Positions 1-10,849 of a DNA stretch of 64,000 nt are shown piece by piece. The position numbers were made by a program, and so were the translations under genes. The notes below the pieces were generated by a model. That model worked only from the letters and a program-made list of their open reading frames with translations, was not told the DNA's origin and did not search any database. Position 1 is the first letter of the stretch. Each line of letters opens with the position of its first letter. The stretch comes from Neodidymelliopsis sp. IMI 364377. Taxonomy: Eukaryota > Ascomycota > Dothideomycetes > Pleosporales > Didymellaceae. The stretch is taken from positions 60,962-124,961 of the forward strand of contig JAPEUT010000043.1 in NCBI GenBank assembly GCA_027946375.1, in the 5' to 3' direction.

Positions 1-404
1 TCAAACCCGGTCGCAACCTTCATAAACACTGGATGCGCCTGGCATATGCGTCAACTATTTCCGTAACCTCGCTAACGTCAAGAGAGACTCAAGTACTCAC
101 TTAATCTACGCCAAGTCTCAAAAACGGGTTATACATGAGTCACCGACTTACTAACACTGACGTATCATTCCACAGTGTCTGGACATTATGTTCAAGAGAA
201 AACGACTTTCAGTTTGAGGTTCTTTCAGATATCTTTAGACTGCTTGCCTGCAGATCTGTCTAATCAAATGATCCAGTCTATAGCTATGACCTTGTACATA
301 GTAGAATAGCCAACCATCGAAGCTGCCATAATGAAGTGCTCTCGGACCTGTAAGCGCAACCACAACCGAAGAGGACTAGCATATCCACAACCATGTCTTT
401 GCGC
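1..404. other. gene-free left edge
   Basis: No supported coding region. The stretch is the 3' flank of the minus-strand dehydrogenase gene; short open frames here lack family similarity. Confidence 0.5.
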
Positions 405-1759
405 TCAAAACACATTGTCCAGTTCATCAATAATTTGTACTTTGATGCTGCCATTGTTCAAATCGCCGCACGTGTGCAGCGCGTCCAGCGCTTTCTCCAG
501 CGGATATGTGTGGCTAACGAGTGGTTTCAGGTCAAGGATACCTCCGGCAAGACATTGTAGGCCCGCAGGCCAAGTGTCGCGGTATCGGTTGATGAATTTG
601 AGATCAATCTGTGATAAGGTTAGTCGACAACAAGTTTGCTTGTGGGCAAGCAAGAGCAACGTACCTCTCCGAGCGAAAGATGCATGAAAGGGAGATTGTT
701 CATGATCTCCCGTCCAACACCAATCACCATCACTGTACCACCTCTCCGTGCCGTATATGCTGCTGTCACCACGCTGTTCTCTACTCCTGTACACTCGAGC
801 ACTACCTCTGGCGCACCGTACTCCCCAACATGCTCGAAGTTGAAGAGATCCCTGATCTTCTTAGAGTTGCCTTCTGCATCCAGGTCTCGGTCTACTTGAT
901 ACGTCAGGACTGATGGGACGAACTTCTTCGCAAAAGCTAGTCGCTTCGGTTCCAAATCTGTAATGACAACCGGATGCGCACCACTTGCCCTCGCAGCTGC
1001 GAGAGCAATCAACCCAATAGGTCCAGCTCCACACACAACTGCGCCACGGCCAAGCGATAGTCCAGCTTGTTTAATACCATGCATCACGACTGACAATGGC
1101 TCCAGTAATGCGCCCTCAGCATAGCTCACATTATCCGGCAACTTGTGACACCACTTCGCAGGATGTGTCTTATATCGCTGAATCGTGCCGTGGTACGGAT
1201 AGACGCCTGCAAATTGGACTTCTTCGCAGAGGTTGTATCGACCTTCTTGGCAAAGAAAGCATTCACCACAAGGGACACCGGGTTCGACGGCTACACGATC
1301 ACCTGGAAGCTAATTAGATTTGACAACAAGCTCAGATGCATGCTGCTAGCTTACCGGGTTTCAGGTTTTTGACACCCTCGCCGCATTGGAGTACGATGCC
1401 AGCCGCCTCGTGACCCAAGATGCAATCGCCTTCAACAACTAGTGAACCTATCCTCCCTGTTCTCCAAAAGTGAATGTCGGACCTGCTAACGTCAGTGGTA
1501 CGTAAGTTGATAGGCCACATTGAGAACCGTACCCACAGACTCCTGTAGCTTTGATATGTAGCAAAACTTCCCCATGGCCTGGCGCATACACGGGCGCGTC
1601 TTGTTGCTTGAGATTATGGTCTGCGGTCACTTGTAACGACGGATTTGGTAATGGCGCGGAAAGTGTCTTCCTTTCAGATGTCCCGTTGGTAATCTGTAAC
1701 GTAGAATGAGTAGGTGCTACATCGTGCGAAAGAACACGCAAGCTTACTGAGGGCGCCAT
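405..1759 (-). CDS. lad1: L-arabinitol 4-dehydrogenase (zinc MDR family)
   Basis: Predicted NAD-dependent oxidation of L-arabinitol to L-xylulose in the cytosolic fungal pentose catabolic pathway. Exons (minus strand): 1759-1533, 1482-1355, 1302-665, 608-405; all junctions are GT-AG and in phase, giving 398 residues, the usual length. Seen: catalytic zinc ligands C75 in ATGVCGSD and H100/E101 in ILGHEAAG; structural zinc cysteines C130, C133, C136 and C144; dinucleotide motif GAGPIG at about 210-215, followed by an acidic residue in VITDLEP, which suits NAD rather than NADP. The start is the first ATG (MAPSVSLRVLSHDV). The gene diverges from the dihydroxyacetone-synthase-like gene across 489 bp, suggesting shared control. 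Sorbitol/xylitol dehydrogenases are close relatives; the N-terminal extension favours LAD. Family identity is sure; exact polyol preference is inferred. Confidence 0.9.
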
Positions 1760-2248
1760 AATCGTCTACTTTCGTGTCTGTGTTTATAATGCGGTGTTTA
1801 GGAGAAGAAAAGGTTTCCTGAGGTGTGTACGTGGACTGGATAGCGTGTGCTTAGCGCACGTAGAAAGCTGCACGCCTCCATTTTTGCGCATGATGACTTG
1901 TTGCGAGGCCGGTTGTATACCTAGGTAGCCGACGTTGTCAGAAAGAGCTCAGGTGGGGTTATGAATAATGCGGTCATACGGGGGCTATGTTGACCTCAAT
2001 GAGTAACTTGTGCCTATGATACCAGATTGGGTTGTGTTTTCGGCTTGTTGCCCAATGGGAGTGCGCGGCAGTCGGAGCCCCATCAAGCTTCCTAGCCTCC
2101 AGCTGCCCCGGATGTCCTAATCGGGTATCCCTAATCTAGAAATTATTGACTGTGATGTCGAAGCATTGCTGTAGACTGACTTCAAAAGAATTCGGTGTGC
2201 TGCCCTTCTTTTCTTTGCATCTCATACATCGACATCATCTCTGCAACG
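1760..2248. promoter_or_regulatory. divergent promoter between arabinitol dehydrogenase and DHA synthase genes
   Basis: 489 bp separate the two start codons, which point away from each other. A CCAAT box lies at 2052-2056 and a CreA-type SYGGRG hexamer (GTGGGG) at 1953-1958. One such hexamer is expected by chance in roughly 250 bp, so it is only suggestive. No coding capacity seen. Confidence 0.5.
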
Positions 2249-4578
2249 ATGCATCTTGCGGAAAATGCTACACAAGTCAATGGCGCAACAGACTACGGCA
2301 AGAATGTCGTGGAGGGATTAAAGAAGGAAGAGAAAGTCGAGGCGGCCTCGGTGCAGAAATTGTCAGACGAGCAGGACCATGTCTTGAAGTCTTTTAGGCT
2401 GCTGATCGCGGATCTATGCCAGCAGTTCAACGGCGGTCATCCAGGGTACGTTGTCCAGTCTTTGTTCACTCAATCAGAATGCTGAGTCGTGACAAGAGGT
2501 GCGATTGGTATGGCCGCCATAGGAGTGGCCCTTTGGAAGTATGTAATGCGCTACGCGCCTCATACACCGACCTACTTCAACCGTGACCGTTTCGTTCTGT
2601 CTAATGGTGAGTACTCCCACTTCAAGATCCCGTTCGATTTCGGCGCTGACCGGTTACAGGCCACACATGTTTATTCCAATACTCTTTCCTTCATCTCACG
2701 GGCTACAAGGACATGACACTGGATCAGCTGAAATCTTATCACTCCGACCGCGTCGATGCGTTATGTCCCGGTCATCCGGAAATTGAGCACGAAGGTATCG
2801 AGGTCACAACGGGCCCTCTCGGACAGGGTGTTGCAAATGCTGTTGGTCTGGCAATGGCAACAAAGAACTTGCAGGCGACCTACAACAAGCCCGACTTCGA
2901 CATCGTTTCAAACCACACGTGGTGCATGATCGGTGACGCATGTCTGCAGGAAGGTGTGGCGTTGGAAGCTATCTCCTTCGCAGGTCACCTTAAGTTGAAC
3001 AACCTGACCATTATATATGATAACAACCAGATCACCTGCGACGGCAGTGTTGATCTAACCAACACTGAGGATGTCAACGCGAAGATGAAGGCATGTGGGT
3101 GGGACGTCATCGACATCGAGGATGGTTGCTTCGACATCGAGGGGATTGTGGAGGCGTTGAACACAGCCAGGGCATCAACTGCCAAGCCGACCTTCATCAA
3201 CGTCCGCACCGTTATCGGCCTTGGTAGCGCTGTAGCTGGTAACGCTGTGGCTCACGGAGCTGCTTTTGGTGCCGCTGATGTTGCCAACATGAAGAAGCTG
3301 TACAACTTTGACCCTGACAAGCACTTTGTTCTCAGCGACACTGTTCAGGGCTTTTTCGCAGACATCCCTGCGAGAGGCCAAAGGCTGGTCCAATCCTGGG
3401 AGAAGCAAGTGCAGGAGTATGAAGCCAAGTACCCTGACCTTGGTGCCGAGTTCCGGGGGAGAGTGGAAGGTCGTCTTCCAGACAACTGGAAGGACCTGAT
3501 TCCCAGGTCGTTCCCTGACCAGCCTACTGCCACCAGGAAATCATCTGGCCTTGTTTTCAACCCGATTGCGGAAAAGGTGAAGAACTTTGTGGTCGGAACA
3601 GCCGATTTGTCTCCTTCAGTCAACATGATCTGGAAGGATAAGGTCGACTTCCAACAAGTAAGCTTCTGCAATTCCTGGACTTTGTCAACATTTGCTAACA
3701 AGATGCAGCCTGATTTGAAGACGACCTGCGGTATAACAGGAAACTATAGTGGCCGATACATTCACTATGGCGTGCGTGAGCATGCCATGTGTGCAATCTC
3801 AAACGGCTTGGCTGCCTTCGCTCCCAACACGTTTATCCCCACGACTTCATCCTTCTTCATGTTTTACTTGTATGCAGCGCCGGCAGTTCGTATGGGGGCA
3901 TTACAGCACCTGCAGGTCATCCACGCAGCAACCCACGACTCGATCGGTATGGGCGAAGACGGACCAACTCATCAACCCATTGAATTGGCCAACCTGTATC
4001 GAGCGATGCCGAACCTGCTGTACATTCGCCCTGCAGATAGCGAAGAGACGGCCGGGGCTTGGATCACAGCCATAGAGGCCAAAAACACGCCTACCATTAT
4101 CTCCACTTCGCGACACACACTGCCACAACTATCACAGACAAAACGCGACCTGGTAGCCAAGGGTGGCTATGTCATCGAAGAAGTCGAGGATGCTGACGTA
4201 ACACTTATCGGAGTTGGGGCTGAGCTGTCTCATGCTGTTGACACAGCGAAGGAGCTGAAAGCAAAGAACATCAAAGCGCGTGTTGTCAGTTTTCCTTGCC
4301 AACGTCTGTTCGATGCCCAGTCAGTCCAGTATAAACGCAACACGTTGCGAAGGCACGTGGGTATTCCTGCTATCGTCATTGAGCCATTCGCACCCAACGG
4401 ATGGGAGCGATATGCTGATGCCGCAGCCTGTATCAAGCGTTTCGGCCACAGCTTGCCAGGCAAAGAGGCGTACAAGTACTTTGGTTTCGATACACCAGCG
4501 CTCGTGAAGAAGGTAGAGGGCTATTTGCAACAGGTACGCGATGATTCGCTTCTGCGCAGGGAGTTCGTCGATTTGTGA
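2249..4578 (+). CDS. dihydroxyacetone synthase / transketolase family protein
   Basis: Thiamine-diphosphate enzyme moving a two-carbon ketol unit. The dihydroxyacetone-synthase branch uses xylulose-5-phosphate and formaldehyde to give glyceraldehyde-3-phosphate and dihydroxyacetone. Exons: 2249-2445, 2497-2606, 2660-3657, 3709-4578; 724 residues. Seen: N-terminal GGHPGGAIGMAA; cofactor segment GDACLQEGVALEA (GDG motif with A for G) ending in YDNNQ; AHGAAFG; pyrimidine domain with GVREHAM, whose Glu activates the cofactor; HDSIGMGEDGPTHQP; C-terminal transketolase domain. RTVIGLGSAVAGN and the NFDPDKHFVL linker look like the DHA-synthase branch rather than pentose-phosphate transketolase. The last intron is 51 nt with no in-frame stop, so retention would add 17 residues. 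The C-terminus FVDL is not a canonical PTS1, unlike peroxisomal yeast enzymes. Family certain; formaldehyde use inferred. Confidence 0.87.
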
Positions 4579-4658
4579 ATGCACATATTTAGAAAAATGC
4601 CAATAGCCAGCAGTCTGCAGCTTTCCGCAGTAATAATATGGTTTTTGATAACGAACTT

Positions 4659-4681
4659 GACGCGTCACGTCGCGTCGCGTC
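4659..4681. repeat. short CGCGTC direct repeats upstream of regulator gene
   Basis: GACGCGTCACGTCGCGTCGCG: three to four copies of a CGCGTC/ACGTC unit lie about 115 bp before the regulator start, in the 215-bp gap after the DHA-synthase stop. They contain ACGCGT-like cores; function unknown. Confidence 0.4.
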
Positions 4682-4793
4682 CGAAGCATGACCTAGCTTG
4701 CTAGCGCCATTACCTAATCAGCGCCTGTACATGTTTCCCGCTGCCCATCTTCCCCGCACCTTAGTCAAACTTGATGCATCGCTGTTGATGCCA

Positions 4794-6459
4794 ATGGCTG
4801 ACGAGCCGATACACAAACGACGCCGACTGCACGATGGATCCTCGAATGCAAGTCAACATGATGCCAGCACACTCTCAACGCCGGCCATCGACCTGCAAGC
4901 AAGCGCCGCTTGTGGCTTCGAAAACATGGATCCATTTTTGTCACCTGCCACTGCTTCGAGCTGGCCTTTTGACGAGTTTGCCCATGATCCCGATTACTTA
5001 GCCTCACAAGAAGCACTCCGCTCGCTTATGTTCACTACTGCACGCTCTGCTGCACCGACTCGGGCAGGAACTCCCACCGAAGGCGATGACTTCGCTGGGG
5101 CAATGGAAATCAAGCATACCTTAGCCAATGGAAGACGTATACAATACTTGAAGAATTACATGTCACAAGTGGCTCCTTGGGTGAGTGGTAACATGTGTGA
5201 TGTTTCTGATACCAATCTGAGAGCGTGTGGCTTGTTGCTGCTTTCAGGACTCGAAATGGATGTTTCGCGAGCTACCAAGCTTCCGTGTCGACTTTGTTCC
5301 TTTGCTGCTATTACAAGAGTTTTCACTAATAGTTTTCAGCTCGATATGTTTGACAGCCAGCGAGCATTTGGAGTGCAGCTGCCAGCTCTTGCAAAAGAAT
5401 CGCCACCGTTATTGTACGCTATCCTTGCGATTGGGGCTCGTCAGCTTGAAAGAAAGGATAAAATCCAGTCCTCTTTTGACAGCCTTGTACTTTATCAGGA
5501 AGCGATTCGGCTACTGACGCCCTTGCTGCAAGCTCGAGATGTCCATGTGATCGCAGCTTGTGTGATCTTGTGCTGTCTCGAAATGTTCTCTGCGAGTGCT
5601 CAAAACTGGCGCCACCACCTTGAGGGTTGTGCTGCTGTGTTTGAGGCTTTCGGTGTGAACGGATTTAGTGGCGATGTTCTGCAAGCCGTCTTTTGGTGCT
5701 ATGCACGGATGGGTGAGTCGCACCAGACCTGATACGTGTGCGTATCTATTGACATGTGCAGATGTGTGTGGCGCTCTTATCTCTGATGGCACGGAAAGCA
5801 CACTACTGACACCTTCACTGTGGCTACCACTTGGCGTCACAGACGAAGGTGCCGAAGCGCTATTTTGCAGCTCAAGAAAACCAGATATGTACGCGAACTT
5901 TGCTGTATATCTGTGCGCTAAGACGTGCGAACTTATCTCGGACCGCAACAAATACACTGAGCTCGGTACAGAGAATGGATGCAATACGCAGCAGTTCCAA
6001 TCGCGCTGGTCTCACCTATGGGACCAATTGGCTAAATGGTCTCTGCATCGTCCACCGGAAATGCAGGCTGTCGAGAATGTAAACACGACACCTTTCCCTC
6101 ACATCTTTTTCGCCCACTGGGCTGCAATTTCATCCAACCAGCTCTACCACACCTCTTGCGTCTTACTACTCAATGCCAACCAGAAGCAAAGATCACTGTT
6201 GCCACGAACCCCGACGACGTCTGTCATGTGGCACGCGAAGCGTATATGTGGGATCAGCCTGGCTAATCCACATGAGGGCTGCCTTAACAATGCAATACAG
6301 CCGCTGTGGATTGCTGGGCGTCTGTTGAGTCATTCTTCCGAACAGATTCTAGTCGTTAAGACGATTCGACATATCGAAGCTCTGACCGGGTGGACAGCTA
6401 CGTGGCGAATTCGGGACTTAGAAAGTACCTGGGGTTACAAGATCCGTGGCGAGTCGTGA
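4794..6459 (+). CDS. fungal-specific transcription factor-like protein lacking the Zn2Cys6 domain
   Basis: Likely nuclear regulator of the ARCA-like type, paralogous to the convergent gene ending at 6682. Exons: 4794-5180, 5340-5712, 5762-6459; 485 residues. Start ATG GCT (MADEPIHKRRRLHDG) has good context and carries a KRRR basic stretch; earlier in-frame ATGs are at 4731 and 4788. The regulatory domain is clear: RRIQYLKNYMSQVAPW, LDMFDSQRAFGVQLP, SNQLYHTSCVLLL and ALTGWTATWRIRDLE. No CxxC pair occurs in the N-terminus or in the 215 bp upstream, so the DNA-binding domain is absent. Intron 1 is 159 nt, in frame and open, so retention would insert 53 residues. It sits at the same APW|LD position as in the paralogue, and intron 2 also matches in place and phase. 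It may act as a dimer partner or dominant inhibitor, or be decaying. Confidence 0.75.
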
Positions 6460-6681
6460 GCAGAATCGACCCGTGGTCTAGATTGAAGCCCTCGTAAATC
6501 GACTCGAGCAACGATCAGGCAGGTTACAGCACGCTGTTCTATACCCTCAAGCTACCGAATTTACTAATCCGGTACGTCGCAAGCGGCCATCGGACGCGAT
6601 CAACTTTTCTTAACCAGCATGTCTGATGGGTAGTGCAGCTACACCTCAACATTGCAAGATGAGGGAGCGATTTCGATCTCC

Positions 6682-8886
6682 TCACCAGCTGTCAGCTAGT
6701 TGCCACTCATTGCGAAGCTGATCCATGCAAGCGCTAACATTCCATCCAGTGAGCCCATGCATGGACTCAAGTGTGTTGATTATCATGCCGTGTTGGCTCG
6801 CATGCGTTGTTGTTCGGGCTGCGAGAATGAGAGACGCGACAAGGCAAGGATCCCACCAGTCATGCCTGTCGTTCTGAACCGCAATGCCACAAATACGATG
6901 TGCATGCCATATAGTCGACATTGATGGAGAGTTCGAGTTCGGTTTGTCCACGAATCGAGGCTTGCTCTGCAGTAACAGAAGCATACCAGTATGATACAGT
7001 TGGTTTGCAAGAAGAGCAGCACCGCTGGTGAAGACAATTGTTGGAAACTCATCTTCAGCCAACAAACCGTCTTTGGGATACAATTCAACGACCGGCTGGA
7101 AGGCTTGTGAACGGTGCATGTACCAGTGGGCGAACCCTTGAACCAGCATCTTCCACGTCTCCACCCGATTGAGCCCATAGCGGTTTTGTAGCCATCTATC
7201 ATCATCACCTTGTGCGAACATTGCCGAGTCCACACACAACCCAATAGCTTCGTAAGCGCTTTGCGCTATCGAATTGTCGTCAAGAGCTTGGTCAACTTGC
7301 GTTATCAAAAATGGCAAAGGAATTCGATACGATCCGCCCATCAGCACACAACTCAACTCTGAATGAAATCAGTAAGACGGAAAAACATCAGGAGAATATT
7401 GTCTTCCTTACCAAGCCTGACTAACAGCCAGTACGCACAAGCGCTGACGCTTGAGGATGAAGATGTAGGCATCAAGGTCTCCAGAAGACGTAATCTATTT
7501 TCTTCTTTGGGTCTTTCCAACCACACTTTGGCAAGATTGGGTATCATGTCGCCGAGAGCATCCATAACATCCGCCAACATCTTCGCGGGTACGTTTGATG
7601 TAGCTCTTTGCTCTGTAGTCTTGCTCATCATGTTTTCAAAGACGCTCATCTCATGCAGTGTCGAGCCAATACGCGATGAACCTGCAGATAATATCATGAT
7701 GGAGTCGTGTAGACTCGGTGATGTTGTGGACAATGTCAGCAATGCCACTCCAAAATGTTGGTCAGTGTCGCATATGTCCAACTGTAGCATGTCAGCATAT
7801 TCTGAGACCGCTAGCTCATGCGACGAACCCAAGGTGCAATGTGGTATCTATAAAACCTCAGCAATTCAAGTCTTCGATCTGCTGATAGTGCACGTCCTGC
7901 GTGTTGCCATATCGGTATTACAGGAACGACATCTGCTGTTTCAGAAAACGGGATTGTAAGAGTAGTGTCTGTTTGCTCGATGTAGGTAATGGTTGAGTTC
8001 GATTTGTGTCCAGTAACAATCCTGTTCAGATCAGGGCTTCTCTGCACACTGCCATCGTCCAGTGCTGGGTCGACGTTCTCGTTAACGCCAAAGTCGAATG
8101 TCGAAATTGCCTCTTGCTCGCTCGCGTCTGGTGTTGGGACAGAGTTTGCTCGTGTGTTAGCTCCACCAAGCGCCAACAAACCGCGCAATGCGAACTCATA
8201 ACCGTTTGTAGAAGAGGTCCGACTTGGCAGAACCTGGTCACTGGAGTCACAGAGACCCTCTACTGGGTGTCTATGAGAGGAGACATTGGGCTGTGACTGT
8301 GTGCGGAGTGTATTGCACTGAACTTCTCTCGGGGCCGTTGGTGATTTGCTATATGACACTGTTTGATCCCCTTCATCGCTAGCAAACTGTATTCATCAGC
8401 GCTTTTCAAATGTGTGAACCCGAGGCTATGGCAAAATACAGCAGTTGTCTGACACGTTGATGGGTTGATTGCCGATAGAGTAATGCGAATCCGCATCAGA
8501 ATCCATCTGTCGTAGCATATTGACAGACTCTGACAGATTTTGGTTGCGACAAAAAGCAACAAATGCGCTCATGAAATGCTGGAAAACATACACGAACACT
8601 AGAGTATTTAACGTCGGTCTTGACCTCCGGCGTGAAGTTGTGCTTTCCCAGGATTTGGAATGCAGCTGCATACCGACACTCAAATCCCTTTGAGATGCAG
8701 TTCTGACATTTGGGCTTTCCTTCGTCGCCTGATGATGTTACAACGAGCATTGAGCGTCGGCGGCAATCACGTACACTTTCGTCGCCGGTTCCGGCACGTC
8801 ATGCATCCAGCCCGAGATCTTCGCGGTCGCACGCTGGCAGGGCTATCTGCGACATTTGCAGCAGCGGCCTCTTCTGACCCTTCCAT
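6682..8886 (-). CDS. Zn2Cys6 transcription factor (ARCA-like)
   Basis: Nuclear regulator with an N-terminal binuclear zinc cluster and a fungal-specific regulatory domain. Exons (minus): 8886-8775, 8728-8592, 8386-7829, 7781-7412, 7358-6682; 617 residues, all junctions in phase. Seen: RAGCMTCRNRRRKC then DEGKPKCQNCISKGFEC, i.e. C-x2-C-x6-C-x6-C-x2-C-x6-C. The third Cys codon is itself split by a 46-nt intron. Downstream: VKYSSVR|FASDEGD, ELLRFYRYHIAPW|LDICD, NQLYHTGMLLLLQ, MHGLTGWNVSACMDQL. Start ATG at 8886 (MEGSEEAAAANVADS) is the nearest ATG in good context. The 205-nt intron 2 is longer than usual and could hide a small exon. It converges on its DNA-binding-less paralogue with 222 bp between stops. 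Placement beside arabinitol dehydrogenase suggests control of carbon use; not proven. Confidence 0.85.
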
Positions 8887-10099
8887 GGCCTATCTGTGCA
8901 TTCAGACTTTTGCGAGTTGTTGCTGTGGGCCCCGAAAGATTTTGTTGCAGCAGGTTACTATCCTCGGTAAACGTAGCCACCAAGTTCTGCTCCGAAATTG
9001 TGCCTTAACCCCACTTTGTGGGGAAGCGGGGGCACAGCTTCGGGGAAAAGCTTGCACAAGCTTGATTTGCATAAAGAGCAGGAAGCTTGAGTATGGGTAC
9101 ATCTCCCTGTAATCACTCAAAGCTCTACTTGTCGATCAAGTATATGCAACGTCTTCGTAGAAAGAAAAACAGATCAATACTATGTACAATCTATCTCAGC
9201 TCCTGTACATGCATCAAAAATCTATGGGCTACAACGCGCAGCTGAATGCGTTCCAGATTGAAATGCAACAGCATGCTGGTTTCTTGTTCATGAAGCCACA
9301 GATCATCTTACGCGGCCTGTCGCCCTTGAGCGCTTATGATTACCCGATTCGGAAGTAACGGTCCTGGTGGGTTTGTCCTCACTGAACTTTTGCGACATAC
9401 CATTAAGACCAAAATTACGATCGAGTTCGAACTAGGTGCTGTAGAGGTCAACAAATGAGGATAATCATTGTTCCAAGCAATCCTCGTTTGACTACTGTGA
9501 CCGCATTATCACCCTACAACACACACTCAGTATTTTGATTTTTTGTTCTTGATCAGAATATATCAGCAATTCCTGTCCCAGATCAAGAGGTCTTCATCTC
9601 CTATTTACATAAGTCAGTGATGTGTGTAACGAAGAGAGACACGGGATCTGCTCCCCAGGTACCCTATACACCATTTGACGTACGATCAAGATGTTTTGAC
9701 TGTTACACTGTGCGTAGCATGTAATGGAGATATCTTAGCCCTATGATAGAATTGAGTGCAAAACTCTCAAGGCTGCGGTGAATGTTGGGCTGCTATACCT
9801 GTCCATCTCAGCAGTGACGGACACTCTCCAACTTGAGGCCGATGGCCTCACGGAAAAGAACGAAGAGACTCATTGCAGCAAAATCAACCATACTCACCTT
9901 GTCAATGTTTGCGGAGTGGTGGATGTGCAGACACGGTTCTTGCGTTATCAGCGCGACATCGGAGGTCGCCGGGTGGCGGGGCCCGGGCGTGGCAGATCCA
10001 GCTCCACAGCTTTCAGTGTTGATATATATTTTACCAGCATTCCATATAGTTGAATACACAAACTGCGGGCAAACTAGAATCCTCTGCTCGACTACTACT
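8887..10099. other. intergenic, 1.2 kb, promoters only
   Basis: No coding region supported. The left part is the promoter of the minus-strand Zn2Cys6 gene and the right part that of the deaminase-like gene. The stretch 9480-9780 is AT-richer. No repeat or RNA gene recognised apart from the palindrome at 9009-9023. Confidence 0.5.
9009..9032. promoter_or_regulatory. CreA-like site cluster with palindrome upstream of Zn2Cys6 gene
   Basis: CCCCACTTTGTGGGG (9009-9023) is a perfect 6-bp palindrome with a TTT spacer, so it carries the SYGGRG hexamer GTGGGG on both strands. A third match, GCGGGG, follows at 9026-9031. The cluster is 123-146 bp upstream of the regulator start codon. Paired, closely spaced SYGGRG sites are the known arrangement for CreA carbon repression. 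Confidence 0.5.
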
Positions 10100-10777
10100 A
10101 TGACTTCCGTCGCAGGATCTCCCATCACAAATCCATCAAAGCTCATCACCGCCATCTTGTCAACCCTCGAACATCAAATCATTCCTCTCACCACCCAGGG
10201 TGTGTCATCCGGCTCCAAAGTCTTCGGGGCTGCTATCCTCTCTAAAACCACGCTCGCCCCTCTTACAGTCGCCACCAACAATGAGTCACTTTCACCACTC
10301 CTACATGGCGAGATCAATTGCATCCAGCAGTTCTTTACTGTAGAATTTCCCATCCCGTCAAACCGGCCAGATCCTCGTTCAGACTGCATATTCTTCGCAA
10401 CCCATGAGCCATGCAGTCTATGTCTTAGTGGAATTGCCTGGTCAGGTTTCAAGGAGTTGTACTATCTGTTCACATACGAAGACAGTAGGGATCTATTCAG
10501 TATTCCGTATGACATCGAGATTCAACAAGAGGTTTTCAGGGTAAGAGCTGAAGAGGAGAGTGATGAGAGCTTAGAGAAGAGAGAGCTGTATAATCGGAAG
10601 AACAAGTTTTTTGAAGGAAGGAGTCTGGCAGAGGTCGTTGCTGAGATCGAGGATGAAGGAGAGAAGACAAGGTTAAATGGACAAATCACCAGGCTGAGGG
10701 AGCTGTACGGCAAGCTCAGTGAGACTTATCAGACAGGCAAGAAGAAGGGGATGGAGACATCGAGTGTGTGGAAATAG
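10100..10777 (+). CDS. cytidine/deoxycytidylate deaminase-like zinc protein
   Basis: Single-exon protein of 225 residues. Zinc-deaminase signatures are seen: HGEINCIQQFF (H-x-E, zinc ligand and proton-shuttle Glu) at about residue 71, and HEPCSLCLSGIAWSG (PCxxC zinc ligands) at about 103. These define the CMP/dCMP-deaminase fold. The C-terminal 80 residues are charged and probably coiled (EEESDESLEKRELYNRKNKF onward), an extension beyond the core fold. Start is ATG TCT-like context at MTSVAGSPIT; the frame is open further upstream but without recognisable similarity. Substrate (cytidine, dCMP, guanine or tRNA adenosine) cannot be told from sequence. It converges with the crotonase gene, 72 bp between stops. 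Confidence 0.78.
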   Translation: MTSVAGSPITNPSKLITAILSTLEHQIIPLTTQGVSSGSKVFGAAILSKTTLAPLTVATNNESLSPLLHGEINCIQQFFTVEFPIPSNRPDPRSDCIFFATHEPCSLCLSGIAWSGFKELYYLFTYEDSRDLFSIPYDIEIQQEVFRVRAEEESDESLEKRELYNRKNKFFEGRSLAEVVAEIEDEGEKTRLNGQITRLRELYGKLSETYQTGKKKGMETSSVWK

Positions 10778-10849
10778 ATGCGTCGCGGGTTGACGACGAG
10801 CGATCAAAGCGTAAAGCGTCGATATGTTCGTGGACGTGATCGTCAGATT

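Noticed and set aside
4698..4793. N-terminal extension of the zinc-less regulator
   Set aside because: The frame is open from 4698 but begins with TTG; the ATG at 4794 has better context and starts the charged N-terminus.
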